Source: Isoetes taiwanensis
Lineage: Eukaryota; Streptophyta; Lycopodiopsida; Isoetales; Isoetaceae
Direction of reading: 5' to 3'
Length of the DNA stretch: 64,000 nt
Assembly (NCBI GenBank): GCA_021234155.1
Contig: JAJEKV010000164.1
Location: forward strand, 126,001 to 190,000
Every line of letters begins with the position of its first letter. Positions within the stretch are counted from its first letter, which is position 1. The notes beneath the pieces were generated by a model. That model was not told the DNA's origin and did not search any database. It worked only from the letters and a program-made list of their open reading frames with translations. Made by a program: the position numbers and the translations under genes. Shown piece by piece: positions 45,749 through 58,435 of this stretch.

Positions 45749-46150
45749 TTATTTTTTCACATGTGTTTTCAAATGATTGTCAATACATACATACCACTGA
45801 CGTGGAGCTTGTCTTAGGCCATATACCGCCTTCTGCAATTTCCACACCTTATCTCCATCAACCCCAGATCTAAGAGGTCGCTCCATATAAATTTCTTCAT
45901 CCAAGTCTGCATTGAGAAATGCCGGGTAAAACATCCATATGATGCAACTCTAAGTTGTGCATGTTAGCAAAGAGCCATAATTGCCCTAACACTTGTTAAT
46001 TTAACAATTGAGAGAACGTTTCATCATAATCAATACCTTCTTTTGAGTAAACCCTTTTCGCCACCGTCGCTTTAAATTTCTAAGTTTGCCCATCCGCCCC
46101 TGTTTAATTCTAAAATTCATTTGTTTCCAACAATATTTCTAATAGGTCCG
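45749..46150 (-). pseudogene. Copia D reverse transcriptase remnant
   Basis: FLNADLDEEIYMERP, KVWKLQKAVYGLRQAPRQWY are readable. The flanking RT motifs, including YVDD, are destroyed by small deletions. Confidence 0.75.
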
Positions 46151-47214
46151 TCAACCAGTTTATAATGCTCCTATACATTCAAAAGAGCTTTAGTTCTCGC
46201 ATTCATTGCATCCTTCCATTTCTGGAATCTAGACTTTCTATGGCTTCATTATAGTTGCTTGGTGTATCAATTTCTAACACGTACATAAGAGGAAATTACA
46301 CCGTTTCACCTTCCTCTCTTTTCTTCCTGTTTGCTCAATAGCACTTTTTCTAGTACTTCTTCCGGCCTCATCCCTTCCATATTGTGAAGTATCGGAAGAT
46401 ATCCCCTTTTTAAGCAATTCAGCTTCGGTCCTTCTTCTACGCCTTATTGGCTGAGCCGGTTCCATTTTATTATCGCATGCTTGCTCAGCGACCCTTCCCC
46501 GACCAGCTTCTTCTTTGCTTGATTGACAATGGCTCTTTCTTCCTTATCATCAAAATAATCTACGGTTCCCGGTTAATATCTTTATCTCGCATCTTTATAC
46601 GCATCTCGATCTTGTTTATTAGTACTTAAAAACCGATCTTTGTATAATATAATTTTCAAAGAAAATGACATCTCGACTTATAATCACTATTTTTTATTTG
46701 ATCATAGAGCCTATACCCTTTTTGATTCCTTATCGTATCCAACAAAGTATGTTTCCTTACTTCTATCATCCAATTTTGATATATTATCATCTATTACCTT
46801 TGAATATGCCAAACAAACCAAAAAGCTTTTAAAGTCTTTTACCGATTGACGCTTTGCTGGTCCATAACTCATCCGAATCGGACCATTTAAGGCTCATTGA
46901 GATCTTATTTTGAATATAGAACGCCGGCATTTACAAATTTTCCTACGCATAAGAAATTTGAAGACCTCATGCTTTTAACATAGCCCGAAATGCTTCCATT
47001 ACCATTCAATTCTTTCTTTTAGAGACACCATTCTCAATGAGGAGTACCTCTGCAAGTCAATTGACTTTTGATTCCTGTTTCTAAACAAAACCTTTTAAAT
47101 TCATTTGATAAATACTCTCCCCATCTATCTCCCCTCTATCATTTAGCACCCGCTTTCAATGCTCTACTTCGCAAAGATAGGCTTTAAATGAGTCGAACAC
47201 ATGACTTTTATGAG

Positions 47215-48180
47215 TTAAGAAGTACCACTTAGCTTTTCTTGTATAGTCATCAATAAATGACACAAAATAGTATTTTCCACTAACACTTCTAACTTCATAG
47301 GCCCACATACATCCGAATGCACTAGGGCTAATTTTTCATTTACCCGTTCACTCTTCATAGGAAAAGGCTTTCTACTTTGTTTGCCCAACATACATCCACG
47401 ACACAGAGCGCTTTCCTCACTATTATCTATAAAGTCCAAACCGTCCAATAACTTGTGTTTTTTCATAAAAATTATATTTTTCAAGTTCGTGTGGCCTAAT
47501 CTTTGATGCCACAATTCCATTGAGTTTTCCTTTCCAACTTCACTTGATAAAATGTTTATACTTCTAGGACAAAGCTCAAAACGATTTCCAATTCTTTTTG
47601 CATACAATAATATTTTTCCATTATCATGAACTATACACATATGCTTGTCAAACAAGACTTTATAATTTTTATCAACTAAATCTGCTACAGATATTAAGTT
47701 TTTTATCATCCCTGGTACACACAATACATTATTAATGGTAATAATTTTTCCATCTTCTCCTATGAGCTCTAACACACCACAAGCTTCTACATTTTGCTTT
47801 TCTCCATTAGCCATACGCACACATCTGAGCTTACTAGTTTCAAGCTTTCTTAAAATTTGTGAACTTTGCATCACGGATTTTTCAGCTCCAGAATCTATAA
47901 CCACAGGGTTAGAAATATTTTCATCACATAAATTTGACAAAGCATATGATTTTACCTCCTCCTCAGGAATTTCTTCCGATACGTAACCTATAGTTGGCTT
48001 TGAAAAGGTAACACTTCGACGACCTCTACTAGAAGATCCCCAAAGTTTCCACGTCCTCTTCCCCTTTTTGTACACATATTGGCTAGATGACCAAATCCTC
48101 CAAAGCATAGCATGAACGACCTCCTCGATTCTAGTGCGCTTTGGCTTAATGTGTCTAGTTTCTCCACAAACATAATTTAC
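47215..48180 (-). pseudogene. Copia D gag end, protease and integrase start
   Basis: The gag zinc knuckle (GHLANMCTKRG) is followed by protease (VVIDSGAEKSVMQSSQIL), NVLCVPGMIKNLISVADLVD, LWHQRLGHTNL, CRGCMLGKQ and LVHSDVCGPM (first catalytic Asp of integrase). One long frame covers 47215-48108, and the knuckle needs a frame change. Confidence 0.86.
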
Positions 48181-48923
48181 ATCGCTACATCCTTACTTCT
48201 ACCTCTTCATCTCCCAAAAAATATAAAATATTATCTCCCTTGATCATAATTTCTTCTTGCCTCTCTTTGCGTAATTTCAGCCTTTTGCAATACTTATAGC
48301 TTCTTCTTTAGTTCTAGCCATCGTATAATTAAAGATGTAATATTTTCATCATATGCAAAGAAATACATCCGAGATATAAAGAATTTTTATTGGACGTAAA
48401 GAGGTGCAAAGACCTTCTAAATCCATAAATATTCCATCCATTTTTTCAAATAACTCAACCAGATCTTGACCACTTTCATATTTCAACATTTTTTAATTTT
48501 GTTCCAATTTATGTCTCGGAGATGCGCTTAATCGCTCATATTCATTTAACAAATACCGCCACATATCTCGTGGATCCATACTATGAATTGAAGCTATAAT
48601 ACCATAACCAAGCTTTGAAATGATAATACCTTTTGCTTGGGCTAAATCTTTTATAAAGATCCTTTTGCGCCTTTTGTCGATTCCAGATACCTCCAGCTTT
48701 TGACGATTCTCAGCCTTCATTCTTCATAGTTACCGCCTTTTGCTTCCGGCCTGTGGAGAGGATCTAACCAAATCCCACGTTCTCCGCTTCCAAAGCCTTC
48801 TCAACTTTCATCTTCCATGCCCTAAAACCGAGCCTCCTTTTATACACCTAAATCAATTCCTTAACGTCAGCTAAAATAGAGGCAGCAACCTTATTAGATG
48901 CCATCTCCCTTTTAGACTCCAAA

Positions 48924-48935
48924 GCTCTGATACCA
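48924..48935 (-). promoter_or_regulatory. Copia D primer binding site, initiator-Met tRNA
   Basis: The minus strand reads TGGTATCAGAGC, two bases after the LTR end. Confidence 0.88.
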
Positions 48936-48937
48936 CT

Positions 48938-49430
48938 TGTTGGAATCAAACGCTTTGAGCCCGAGAATTGAACCCAGAAGAAAACCCAAACTCAATCTTC
49001 TCCCTTAGCACCTCCTTAAAATCCACAAAGGATGTACCTGCTCAAATCAAATCGAAACCCACAGAGAATTCCACACAGACTAGATTACGCTGTCACACGT
49101 AACCGAGATAAACAAGCTGCCTTCTACTACATAAAAACATCATATTACAAATAATCACTGTTCCACCCCTCGCTCCAAAGATCAAATCCGGGCAAAGATA
49201 TAGAAGCTCCAAGGCCGGTTTCGGCAACAGATGCCGGGCTCAACAAATCCGGCCCACAAAGGACGACGTCGGCTCTATTCCTGTTTCAAAAAAAACTTCT
49301 GTTCTCTTCACGTTATAATTTTCGTCTGCTTTTCCCTTTTTATTATTTTCTTCCATGCAAAACCTATATGTAAACGCTAACCAAAATCATTTGGGTCAAA
49401 ATGCCACCACGTAGGCATGTAATTCCAACA
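48938..49430 (-). repeat. Copia D 5' LTR (493 bp)
   Basis: The ends are the inverted repeats TGTTGGAAT and ATTCCAACA. The right 219 bp match 44453-44671 with numerous substitutions and small indels. Confidence 0.88.
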
Positions 49431-49989
49431 CGATTATTAAGCCACCGGTCTCGTTATAGTGATTGGGTTGGAATCGGCGCAATACACCATGGGTAGAAAG
49501 TTGTCGAGCAATTCTACTAGGGATCTGCTCCTCTTCCTCAATCTGTTGTTAAGGTAAATAGTATAATCCCAAATGCAAAATTCATAAAGGGAAATGTAGT
49601 TTTAACACATTTAGATTTCAAAGTAGATTTCAAATATCTTACACAATGTTTTGTAACAAATTAGATCTAAAATAGTTTATAGATTCTAGTAATAATCAGA
49701 TCTTGTTCTTCTTCTTCATAGTCACAATAAATTTTTCGTAGATATCATCCAACCAATTTTCTATTGGATGATGTTGTACATATGTAGCAATACTATTAGC
49801 AGAAGAAAGGCCCAACCATGGATTCAAAACTTTGGTAAAATAGTCTCGATCACCTTGCTCAGGATTGAAGGTGATAGGAGTGACTATAGTGTGTCTCCGC
49901 ATTTTTGTAACCTTTGTACGATGGTCATCAACCAAGAGTGTATTGACCACTTTATATGATCCCCGCAAGAGGTTTGTGATTGTACACTT

Positions 49990-51150
49990 TCTCCGTAATC
50001 TTGAAGTTAATATTGATTTTATTAACTTTTAGTGCATGCTCTAGTGAGTTCCTTTAGACCCCACATTTTAGTCGAGCGAAAATCACCGAAAGGTGTGAGA
50101 TCTTCTCCATATTGTTCTATTCTTGTTGATGAATCAACTGATCGTACGCTAGAAAGACATCTTATTGTGTACATGCAATACTTGGATAATATTGGTAAGG
50201 GTGAACAAAAGTGTGTATTTGTTAGGCTTTTGTCACTTGAAAGTGGAAATGCTGAAGCATGTTATGATGCCTTACAAGCTTTATTGATATCTATGGATTT
50301 GAAAGAAGATAATATAATTGCAATTGCTTCTGATGGTGCATCTACTATGTTGGGGTGCTGCACATGTATGGTTGCAAGGTTTAAAGCAAGAAATCCTGAT
50401 ATCAAAAGAATACATTGTATAGCCCATAGGGATGCACTTACAGTAAAAGATGTTTTGCCATCAACTCCATAAGTTTTTGAGTTTGTTGACGAACTAGCTA
50501 ACAAGGTCTATTCATGGTTGGGAAGATCTACAAATTGACATATGATGAGCATAGCTTGAGTGTCTTGCAAATACATAGCATATGATGGTTATCTAGAGGG
50601 TAAGTGATGTTAAGACTAGTTTGTGTCATGCCTGCTATCTTGGATCAAAATGAGAAGGGCACGATATTCCAGGTATAGTTTATTTTATCCTTCATAACTT
50701 CATTTGTTTTATAAATTAGATCTCTTTTGGCATGATAACTTATTTCATTACTCAGTGTATTTCTTTTTTAGGTCCAATTCATAATACATTTCTTAGCTTT
50801 GACGCTCTTGAAGAGTTAAATAATTTGAATATAGAATTCGTAAACAATTGCTTGATGTGTCAAGGATAGGCTTGCTACTAGATTTGGTGAAGGAGAAGTT
50901 TACTAGAAGATATCTCTCTACAACTAGAGCATTTGGAGAACAAAACGACTAGCTTTGTTTCTTAATTATTGCAAGGAGGGGAAGATGACATTTGAGGATG
51001 CTCATGGCACTCTCCGTGAACATGAAAAAAAATTTGATTTGAATGGACTACCTGAAAATAATGGATCTTTAGCTCATTGTATACGTATTGGTAAATCATT
51101 TATCCTTGCTATTTTTGATGCACTTGTTAGAGATTTGAAGATGTGAATGA
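49990..51150 (+). pseudogene. DUF4371/hAT-like transposase remnant
   Basis: The clearest part (50032-50472) reads SSPYCSILVDESTDRTLERH, LIVYMQYLDN, FVRLLSLESGNAEACYDAL, IAIASDGASTMLGC and IHCIAHRDAL. After a stop at 50470 the frame continues as ELANKVYSWLGRSTN. The DESTD and SDGASTM-G blocks belong to the RNase H-like catalytic core of hAT-related proteins with DUF4371, common in non-seed plants and animals. No terminal repeats were found. Stops and frame changes after 50475 show it is inactive. It could be a domesticated relic, but the breaks argue against that. Confidence 0.72.
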
Positions 51151-51559
51151 CATATTTAATGCTATGAAGTTCTTCAATCCATCCACATATGCTTTGGATC
51201 CGTGATGCTAGGGATAAAGAGACTTTTAATTGGTTGGGCAATTGCTTGCTAATTTTAGTTCAAAGGTAGGTGTAGCTTGTTGTTTGAGTGAGAGAGAAGA
51301 TTGTTGGGAACTTTTTGGGGCAGCCAAGAATAAAAATATGTTGGTGGCTTGACTATTTGGCAGAGAGAAGGATGGAAAAACGATAGTTGGTGGAACAGCT
51401 TTTCTAGCACTTATGAGTCTATGGCAAAGTTAAAATGGTTATTCCAGGAAGCACAAAGATGTTGTGAGAGGAGTTACCCCTCCAAAATAACGTCAAGAGT
51501 GGTAATGAGGGCCTGCATGAACCTAGAAACGTTGGATGCTACTATGATGGTTACACGAT

Positions 51560-52171
51560 AAACCATTTGAACACGTGGATTGGAAAGCATGCTTTGATGC
51601 TTGAGTGAAGATAAATGTAGAAGAGTAGCAATGTCTCTTGATGACTCTTGAATTATATTGTTGATGCTACTCTTAACTTTTTTAACTCAGATATTTATAT
51701 TAGTAGTACTACTATGTAACTTACCCTTTTGTTCTAAGTTTATGATTGAAAAGCGGTCTTTCACAATTAAAAATTTTGTACGCCGGGCTTGAAAGGTTCA
51801 AATTGATCAATATTCTCGCCATATGAAAGACCAGTCCATATGAAAGACAAAAAAAAAAAGTGCCCGCCATTGGAAAATTAGGAGGTGCCCACAAACTTGA
51901 ACCCGGGCAAGCAGTGTTTGACCATGTAAATTGAGTATCAACCTAACTTTTATGGTTTGATTCATTGGATATATGTCTAATTTAATATTTGACATGGGCT
52001 TTGGTAAGCACGCCTTTTGTGCATTTATAAATTCAAGATTTTGTTTTATGCTTAATTGATCAAAGTGTATTTGATCTCTCCCAAGTTGCTTAAGTGAAGT
52101 TTAAGCTTCTAAGCACAAGTTATTTTATCATTCACATGAAAACTATCATGTACAAGATTTACCTTAATGAG
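51560..52171. other. Spacer before the satellite, nothing recognised
   Basis: It is AT-rich with no gene or repeat ends. Confidence 0.5.
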
Positions 52172-55100
52172 AATATGTAGCAAAATAACAATGGGGTTCC
52201 GTGGGGATTTGATATAGATATAATTCTTGAAACCATAGACCATATCCCTAAAACAATTCAATGGGTTATTATAAAAAAAACATGGATTTAAGATAAAAAA
52301 AAAAATCACATTAGCTCACTAGTTAAATTGGTTAAAGTAGTCTTATTAGGACATTGAGTTATTTTGGTAGAGGTTCGAATCCCCGTATTTCATATTCTAA
52401 AACCATATAGAGGCTCGATATACCATCAAAACCTTAGGCAAACTCGTATTTGACATCTTAAAATCATAGGAGTCCCCAATCATAAATGAGCATAATCGAA
52501 ACGAGAGGTGTCCAGAGACTTCAACATACAGTCTGGGCCGTAGGATTGACAGATCCGACGACTGTGGTAGTCCAGGGTGCACCTCGTTTAGAATATGTAG
52601 CAAAATAACAGGGGGTTCCAGGGGGATTTGATATAGATATAATTCTTGAAACCATAGACCATATCCCTAAAACAATTCAATGGGTTATTATAAAAAAAAA
52701 AAAAAACATGGATTTAAGATAAAAAAAAATCACATTAGCTCACTAGTTAAATTGGTTAAAGTAGTCTTATTAGGACATTGAGTTATTTTGGTAGAGGTTC
52801 GAATCCCCGTATTTCATATTCTAAAATGAGCATAATCGAAACGAGAGGTGTCCAGAGACCATATCCCTAAAACAATTCAATGGGTTATTATAAAAAAAAC
52901 ATGGATTTAAGATAAAAAAAAATCACATTAGCTCACTAGTTAGATTGGTTAAAGTAGTCTTATTAGGACATTGAGTTATTTTGGTAGAGGTTCGAATCCC
53001 CGTATTTCATATTCTAAAACCGTGGGCTCGAGTACCATCAAAACCTTAGGCAAACTCGCTCTTAAAATATGTAGCAAAATAAACGAGGGTGTCCAGAGAC
53101 TTCAACATACGTGGGGATTTGATATAGATATAAATATGTAGAAAAATTGAAACCATAGACCATATCCCTAAAACAATTCAATGGGTTATTATAAAAAAAC
53201 ATGGATTTAAGATAAAAAAAAATCACATTAGCTCACTAGTTAAATTGGTTAAAGTAGTCTTATTAGGACATTGAGTTATTTTGGTAGAGGTTGAATCCCC
53301 TCGTATTTCATATTCTAAAAAACCATATAGAGGCTCGATATACCATCAAAACCTTAGGCAAACTTCAGATTTGACATCTTAAAATCATAGGAGTCCCCAA
53401 TCATAAATGAGCATAATCGAAACGAGAGGTGTCCGAGACTTCAACATACGATGCGGGCGTAGGATTGACAGATCCGGCGGCGATCGTGGTAGTCCGTGGT
53501 GCACCTCGTTTAGAATATGTAGCAAAATAACAGGGGGTTCCAGGGGGATTTGATATAGATATAATTCTTGAAACCATAGACCATATCCCTAAAACAATTC
53601 AATGGGTTATTATAAAAAAAAAAACATGGATTTAAGATAAAAAAAAATCACATTAGCTCACTAGTTAAATTGGTTAAAGTAGTCTTATTAGGACATTGAG
53701 TTATTTTGGTAGAGGTTCAATCCCGTATTTCATATTCTAAAACCATATAGAGGCTCGATATACCATCAAAACCTTAGGCAAACTCATTTTTGACATCTTA
53801 AAATCATAGGAGTCCCCAATCATAAATGAGCATAATCGAAAACGAGAGGTGTCGGAGACTTCAACATATATGTAGAAAAAAACGGGCCGTAGGATTGATA
53901 TAATTCTTGAATCCGGCGGCATCAATGGTAGTCCAGGGGTGCACCTCGTTTAGAATATGTAGCAAAATAAACATTGAGGGGTTCCAGGGGATTTGATATA
54001 GATATAATTCTTGAAACCATAGACTATATCCCTAAAACAATTCAATGGGTTATTATAAAAAAAAAAATAACATGGATTTAAGATAAAAAAAATAGACCAT
54101 CACATTAGCTCACTAGTTAAATTGGTTAAAGTAGTCTTATTAGGACATTGAGTTATTTTGGTAGAGGTTCGAATCCCCGTATTTCATATTCTAAAACCAT
54201 ATAGAGGCTCGATATACCATCAAAACCTTAGGCAAACTCGTATTTGACATCTTAAAATCATAGGAGTCCCCAATCATAAATGAGCATAATCGAAACGAGA
54301 GGTGTCCAGAGACTTCAACATACATGCTTAAAAATCATAGCGTAGGATTGACAGATCCGACGACGGGTGGTAGTCCAGGTGCACCTCGTTTAGAATATGT
54401 AGAAAATAACAGGGGTTCGGTGGGGATTTGATATAGATATAATTCTTGAAACCATAGACCATATCCCTAAAACAATTCAATGGGTTATTATAAAAAAAAA
54501 CATGGATTTAAGATAAAAAAAAATCACATTAGCTCACTAGTTAAATTGGTTAAAGTAGTCTTATTAGGACATTGAGTTATTTTGGTAGAGGTTCGAATCC
54601 CCGTATTTCATATTCTAAAACCATATAGAGGCTCGATATACCATCAAAACCTTAGGCAAACTCGTATTTGACATCTTAAAATCATAGGAGTCCCCAATCA
54701 TAAATGAGCATAATCGAAACGAGAGGTGTCCAGAGACTTCAACATACAGTCTGGGCCGTAGGATTGACAGATCCGACGACTGTGGTAGTCCAGGGTGCAC
54801 CTCGTTTAGAATATGTAGCAAAATAACAGGGGGTTCCAGGGGGATTTGATATAGATATAATTCTTGAAACCATAGACCATATCCCTAAAACAATTCAATG
54901 GGTTATTATAAAAAAAACATGGATTTAAGATAAAAAAAAAAAATCACATTAGCTCACTAGTTAAATTGGTTAAAGTAGTCTTATTAGGACATTGAGTTAT
55001 TTTGGTAGAGGTTCGAATCCCCGTATTTCATATTCTAAAACCATATAGAGGCTCGATATACCATCAAAACCTTAGGCAAACTCGTATTTGACATCTTAAA

Positions 55101-56700
55101 ATCATAGGAGTCCCCAATCATAAATGAGCATAATCGAAACGAGAGGTGTCCAGAGACTTCAACATACTGATGCAAATAGGATTGACAGATCCGACGACGA
55201 CCGTGGTAGTCCAGGGTGCACCTCGTTTAGAATATGTAGCAAAATAACAGGGGGTTCCAGGGGGATTTGATATAGATATAATTCTTGAAACCATAGACTA
55301 TATCCCTAAAACAATTCAATGGGTTATTATAAAAAAAAACATGGATTTAAGATAAAAAAAATCACATTAGCTCACTAGTTAAATTGGTTAAAGTAGTCTT
55401 ATTAGGACATTGAGTTATTTTGGTAGAGGTTCGAATCCCCGTATTTCATATTCTAAAACCATATAGAGGCTCGATATACCATCAAAACCTTAGGCAAACT
55501 CGTATTTGACATCTTAAAATCATAGGAGTCCCCAATCATAAATGAGCATAATCGAAACGAGAGGTGTCCAGAGACTTCAACATACGATGCACCATAGGTC
55601 GTATCCCTAGGATTGAATGGGTAGATCCGACGACTGGTGGTAGTCGAGTTTGCACCTCGTTTAGAATATGTAGCAAAATAACGGGGGTTCGAGGGGATTT
55701 GATATAGATATAATTCTTGAAACCATAGACCATATCCCTAAAACAATTCAATGGGTTATTATAAAAAAAAACATGGATTTAAGATAAAAAAAAAATCACA
55801 TTAGCTCACTAGTTAAATTGGTTAAAGTAGTCTTATTAGGACATTGAGTTATTTTGGTAGAGGTTCGAATCCCCGTATTTCATATTCTAAAACCATATAG
55901 AGGCTCGATATACCATCAAAACCTTAGGCAAACTCGTATTTGACATCTTAAAATCATAGGAGTCCCCAATCATAAATGAGCATAATCGAAACGAGAGGTG
56001 TCCAGAGACTTCAACATACCATGTCTAGGCCGTGGGATTGACCAGATCCGACGGCGAAATCCGGTGGTAGTCCGGGTGCACCTCGTTTAGAATATGTAGA
56101 AAATAACAGGGGGTTCCAGGGGGATTTGATATAGATATAATTCTTGAAACCATAGACCATATCCCTAAAACAATTCAATGGGTTATTATAAAAAAAAAAA
56201 ACATGGATTTAAGATAAAAAAAAAATCACATTAGCTCACTAGTTAAATTGGTTAAAGTAGTCTTATTAGGACATTGAGTTATTTTGGTAGAGGTTCGAAT
56301 CCCCGTATTTCATATTCTAAAACCATATAGAGGCTCGATATACCATCAAAACCTTAGGCAAACTAGTTATTTGACATCTTAAAATCATAGGAGTCCCCAA
56401 TCATAAATGAGCATAATCGAAGGAGAGGTGTCCGAGAGACTTCAACATACGAAAGGATTGAGGATCCGAGGTGTCAAAATAATCTTATCTTCCTTAGGGG
56501 ATTTGATATAGATATAATTCTTGAAACCATAGACCATATCCCTAAAACAATTCAATGGGTTATTATAAAAAAACATGGATTTAAGATAAAAAAAACATCA
56601 CATTAGCTCACTAGTTAAATTGGTTAAAGTAGTCTTATTAGGACATTGAGTTATTTTGGTAGAGGTTGCATCCCAAGTATTTCATATTCTAAAATTTTTC
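52172..56700 (+). repeat. Satellite array, 12 units of about 424 bp, with tRNA-like promoter boxes
   Basis: The anchor TTAGCTCACTAGTTA occurs at 52311, 52735, 52928, 53228, 53653, 54105, 54529, 54949, 55367, 55801, 56231 and 56603. Spacing is 418-452 bp, with three short units (193, 300 and 372). Each unit holds an A-box-like TAGCTCACTAG...TTGGTTAAAGTA and, 60 bp on, the B-box GGTTCGAATCC (altered in the units at 53228, 53653 and 56603). The rest includes GATATAGATATAATTC, two A-runs and a CpG-bearing segment that varies strongly. Apart from that segment and the A-runs the units are nearly identical. Confidence 0.93.
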
Positions 56701-57034
56701 TTTATAGAGGGTTCGATATACCATCAAAACCTACAAACTTGTTGACATCTTTTTTCCTCATAGGAGTGCAATCTTACCATCCATATGTAGCTGGGGTTCT
56801 GTGTCCAAAAAACGTTGATTAGATCATTTTTTCAAACCTTTCTTTTGCATTAGAATATGTCGCTAGGTTTGTTTTTAAAATTTTAAATTATATTCAAAAG
56901 TTTAGAATATGTAGCAAAATTAACTATCTTTAATTTTGTTGCATTTATATTTTACATAGATATAATCATTGATGGTTTAGTGGTTTTGGACCCATTGATT
57001 TAGCATTTGAAGTAGCAAAAAGAACTTATGATGA
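56701..57034. repeat. Degenerate satellite edge and R1-like tail
   Basis: Broken satellite phrases (GATATACCATCAAAACC, GAATATGTAGCAAAAT) merge at about 56925 into CTATCTTTAATTTTGTTGCATT, which also occurs at 59180-59215 in the R1/adenylate kinase duplicate. Confidence 0.6.
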
Positions 57035-57751
57035 TGCTAGGTTTAGTGGGCTTGGATCCATTGATTTAACATTTGAAGTATGAGCAATGGAAATTTCCCA
57101 TCCTTCAATATGGGATATATTTGTATTGTATTGATCATGTTCTGTCGAACCTTGTGTAAACGTTTAATATATTAATGTAAACCTTCAATATATTAATGTA
57201 AACGTTTTGTAAAAATTGCAATGATTGCATTTACATTCAATAGAATGATACGTACATTCGATATATACATCTAACATATATGCTTCCCATGTGATGAGCA
57301 GTTCTCATATAAGCATGGTGTGTAATGTCTTGAACGGTGGACCATACAGTCCAAGTCTGGAATCTTGGTTAGTATTGTTACTTTGGTCTTTAACAAAATT
57401 GACCACTCTTTTTTAGCACGTGCCTAAGGTATGAGTCTTGGTTAAAATATGTTGCTATGGTCTTTAAGAAAATTGACCAACTCTTTTTGAGCAGATGCCT
57501 ATGATGGTGCACGTTTATTACATGTAAAGGGTGCTTCTGCTTCCTTTTCTTCGATGTGTAACATCTTCAACACATTTGACCATGTTTCTGACACTCCCGA
57601 CACAACACCAACATCCATTACTTTGCCTTGGCACCTGTAGAAATCCTCCACATCTTTACACTGTTCCTCGTAAACCTGCAATCTCTTCTTGACACTTTCC
57701 TCATTATCATCACTTCTAGTTACCATCTTAGAAGCACATTGTGGTGGAGGC
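57035..57751. repeat. Left copy of a 0.7-kb duplication (adenylate kinase 3' part)
   Basis: It matches 59325-60043 nearly base for base with a few substitutions and small indels. The two copies are about 2.29 kb apart. Confidence 0.88.
57499..57745 (-). pseudogene. Adenylate kinase C-terminal fragment
   Basis: This carries only the last quarter of the protein (TRSDDNEESVKKRLQVYEEQ, then DFYRCQGKVMDVGVVSGV and WSNVLKMLH). It is cut at 57751 where R1 sequence begins, and is a partial copy of 59791-60222. It cannot encode an enzyme. Confidence 0.8.
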
Positions 57752-57948
57752 TCACTGTGGTGGAATCAATAGGTAAATTACTACAGGTTTAGCTTTCTTT
57801 TGAATTTGCTTCATTGTTTTCCTTTCTTTCTTTTGGTATTCCAAAATCACCAATCCATGCTTAGGTGCTTACAGGTCCAAAAATAGGTAGATCACTGTAT
57901 TTGTTTTTTAATCTTTCTTTTGCATTTGCTTCCTTCTCTTGCTCAGAT

Positions 57949-58293
57949 GCTGAACAAGCTGCAAATTTTTTCACTGATATCATGCACATTCAGCAGCCTA
58001 GTATTGCCATAGCCCGGCGAGTTGGGGCCCAGAGACCGGACCGACCTCGTCATATAGTCGTACACTTCAGCGCCTCTCAGGACATATTATATGTGCTCTA
58101 GCACGACAGTCATTTGAAGAATACTAGATTCTCGGTTCAGGAGGATCTCTCCCCTATACAGTTAACTAGGCGATGGGGGGAGTTGTGTAAAGTCCGAGAG
58201 GCTCGGATGCAGAACAAATGGGCAGTGTACAGAGGGGGCACAGCTATCATTCGCGACCACTGGCCTGAGCACCCTTGCCTAGGATATGCATAG
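57949..58293 (+). pseudogene. LINE ORF1p C-terminal domain
   Basis: The reading PDRPRHIVVHFSASQDILYV, then a TAG in place of a codon, HLKNTRFSVQEDLSPIQLTR and KWAVYRGGTAIIRD resembles the L1 ORF1 protein C-terminal domain (RPRPIIV-F, VL--A, EDLS--, REARK pattern). ORF1p coats LINE RNA and acts as a chaperone. The N-terminus is missing. Only one in-frame stop occurs, so decay is slight. Confidence 0.68.
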
Positions 58294-58435
58294 TGCCTTT
58301 TTTGTTATTTCTTTCATGTTTTGTTATGGGGCTTCGACTCCATGCTGTACTTTGTTTAGGCTTATGCTAGGGGCTCATGCCCTCTTTCTTTGTTCTGGTC
58401 CCACAACCCGATAGGGTTCTCGTGGACGATAAAAA

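Larger units (their letters stand above)
44453..49430 (-). mobile_element. Ty1/Copia element D, minus strand, 3' LTR truncated
   Basis: The 5' LTR is complete (48938-49430) with primer site beside it. The 3' LTR keeps only 44453-44671. RNase H, RT, pre-integrase, protease and gag are visible on the minus strand, but the RT and integrase region (45430-47200) is heavily eroded. Many more differences separate the two LTRs than in Copia B, so this is an old copy. No target duplication can be read because one end is lost. Confidence 0.9.

Noticed and set aside
49696-49968. 90-codon minus-strand frame beside the hAT-like remnant
   Set aside because: No recognised domain and opposite strand to the transposase; possibly a chance frame.
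52397-54821. Repeated 68-codon minus-strand frames in the satellite
   Set aside because: They are identical because the units are identical; no domain, and broken in other units.
52172-56700. CRISPR-like array
   Set aside because: Units are about 424 bp, contiguous and eukaryotic; no short repeats with unique spacers.
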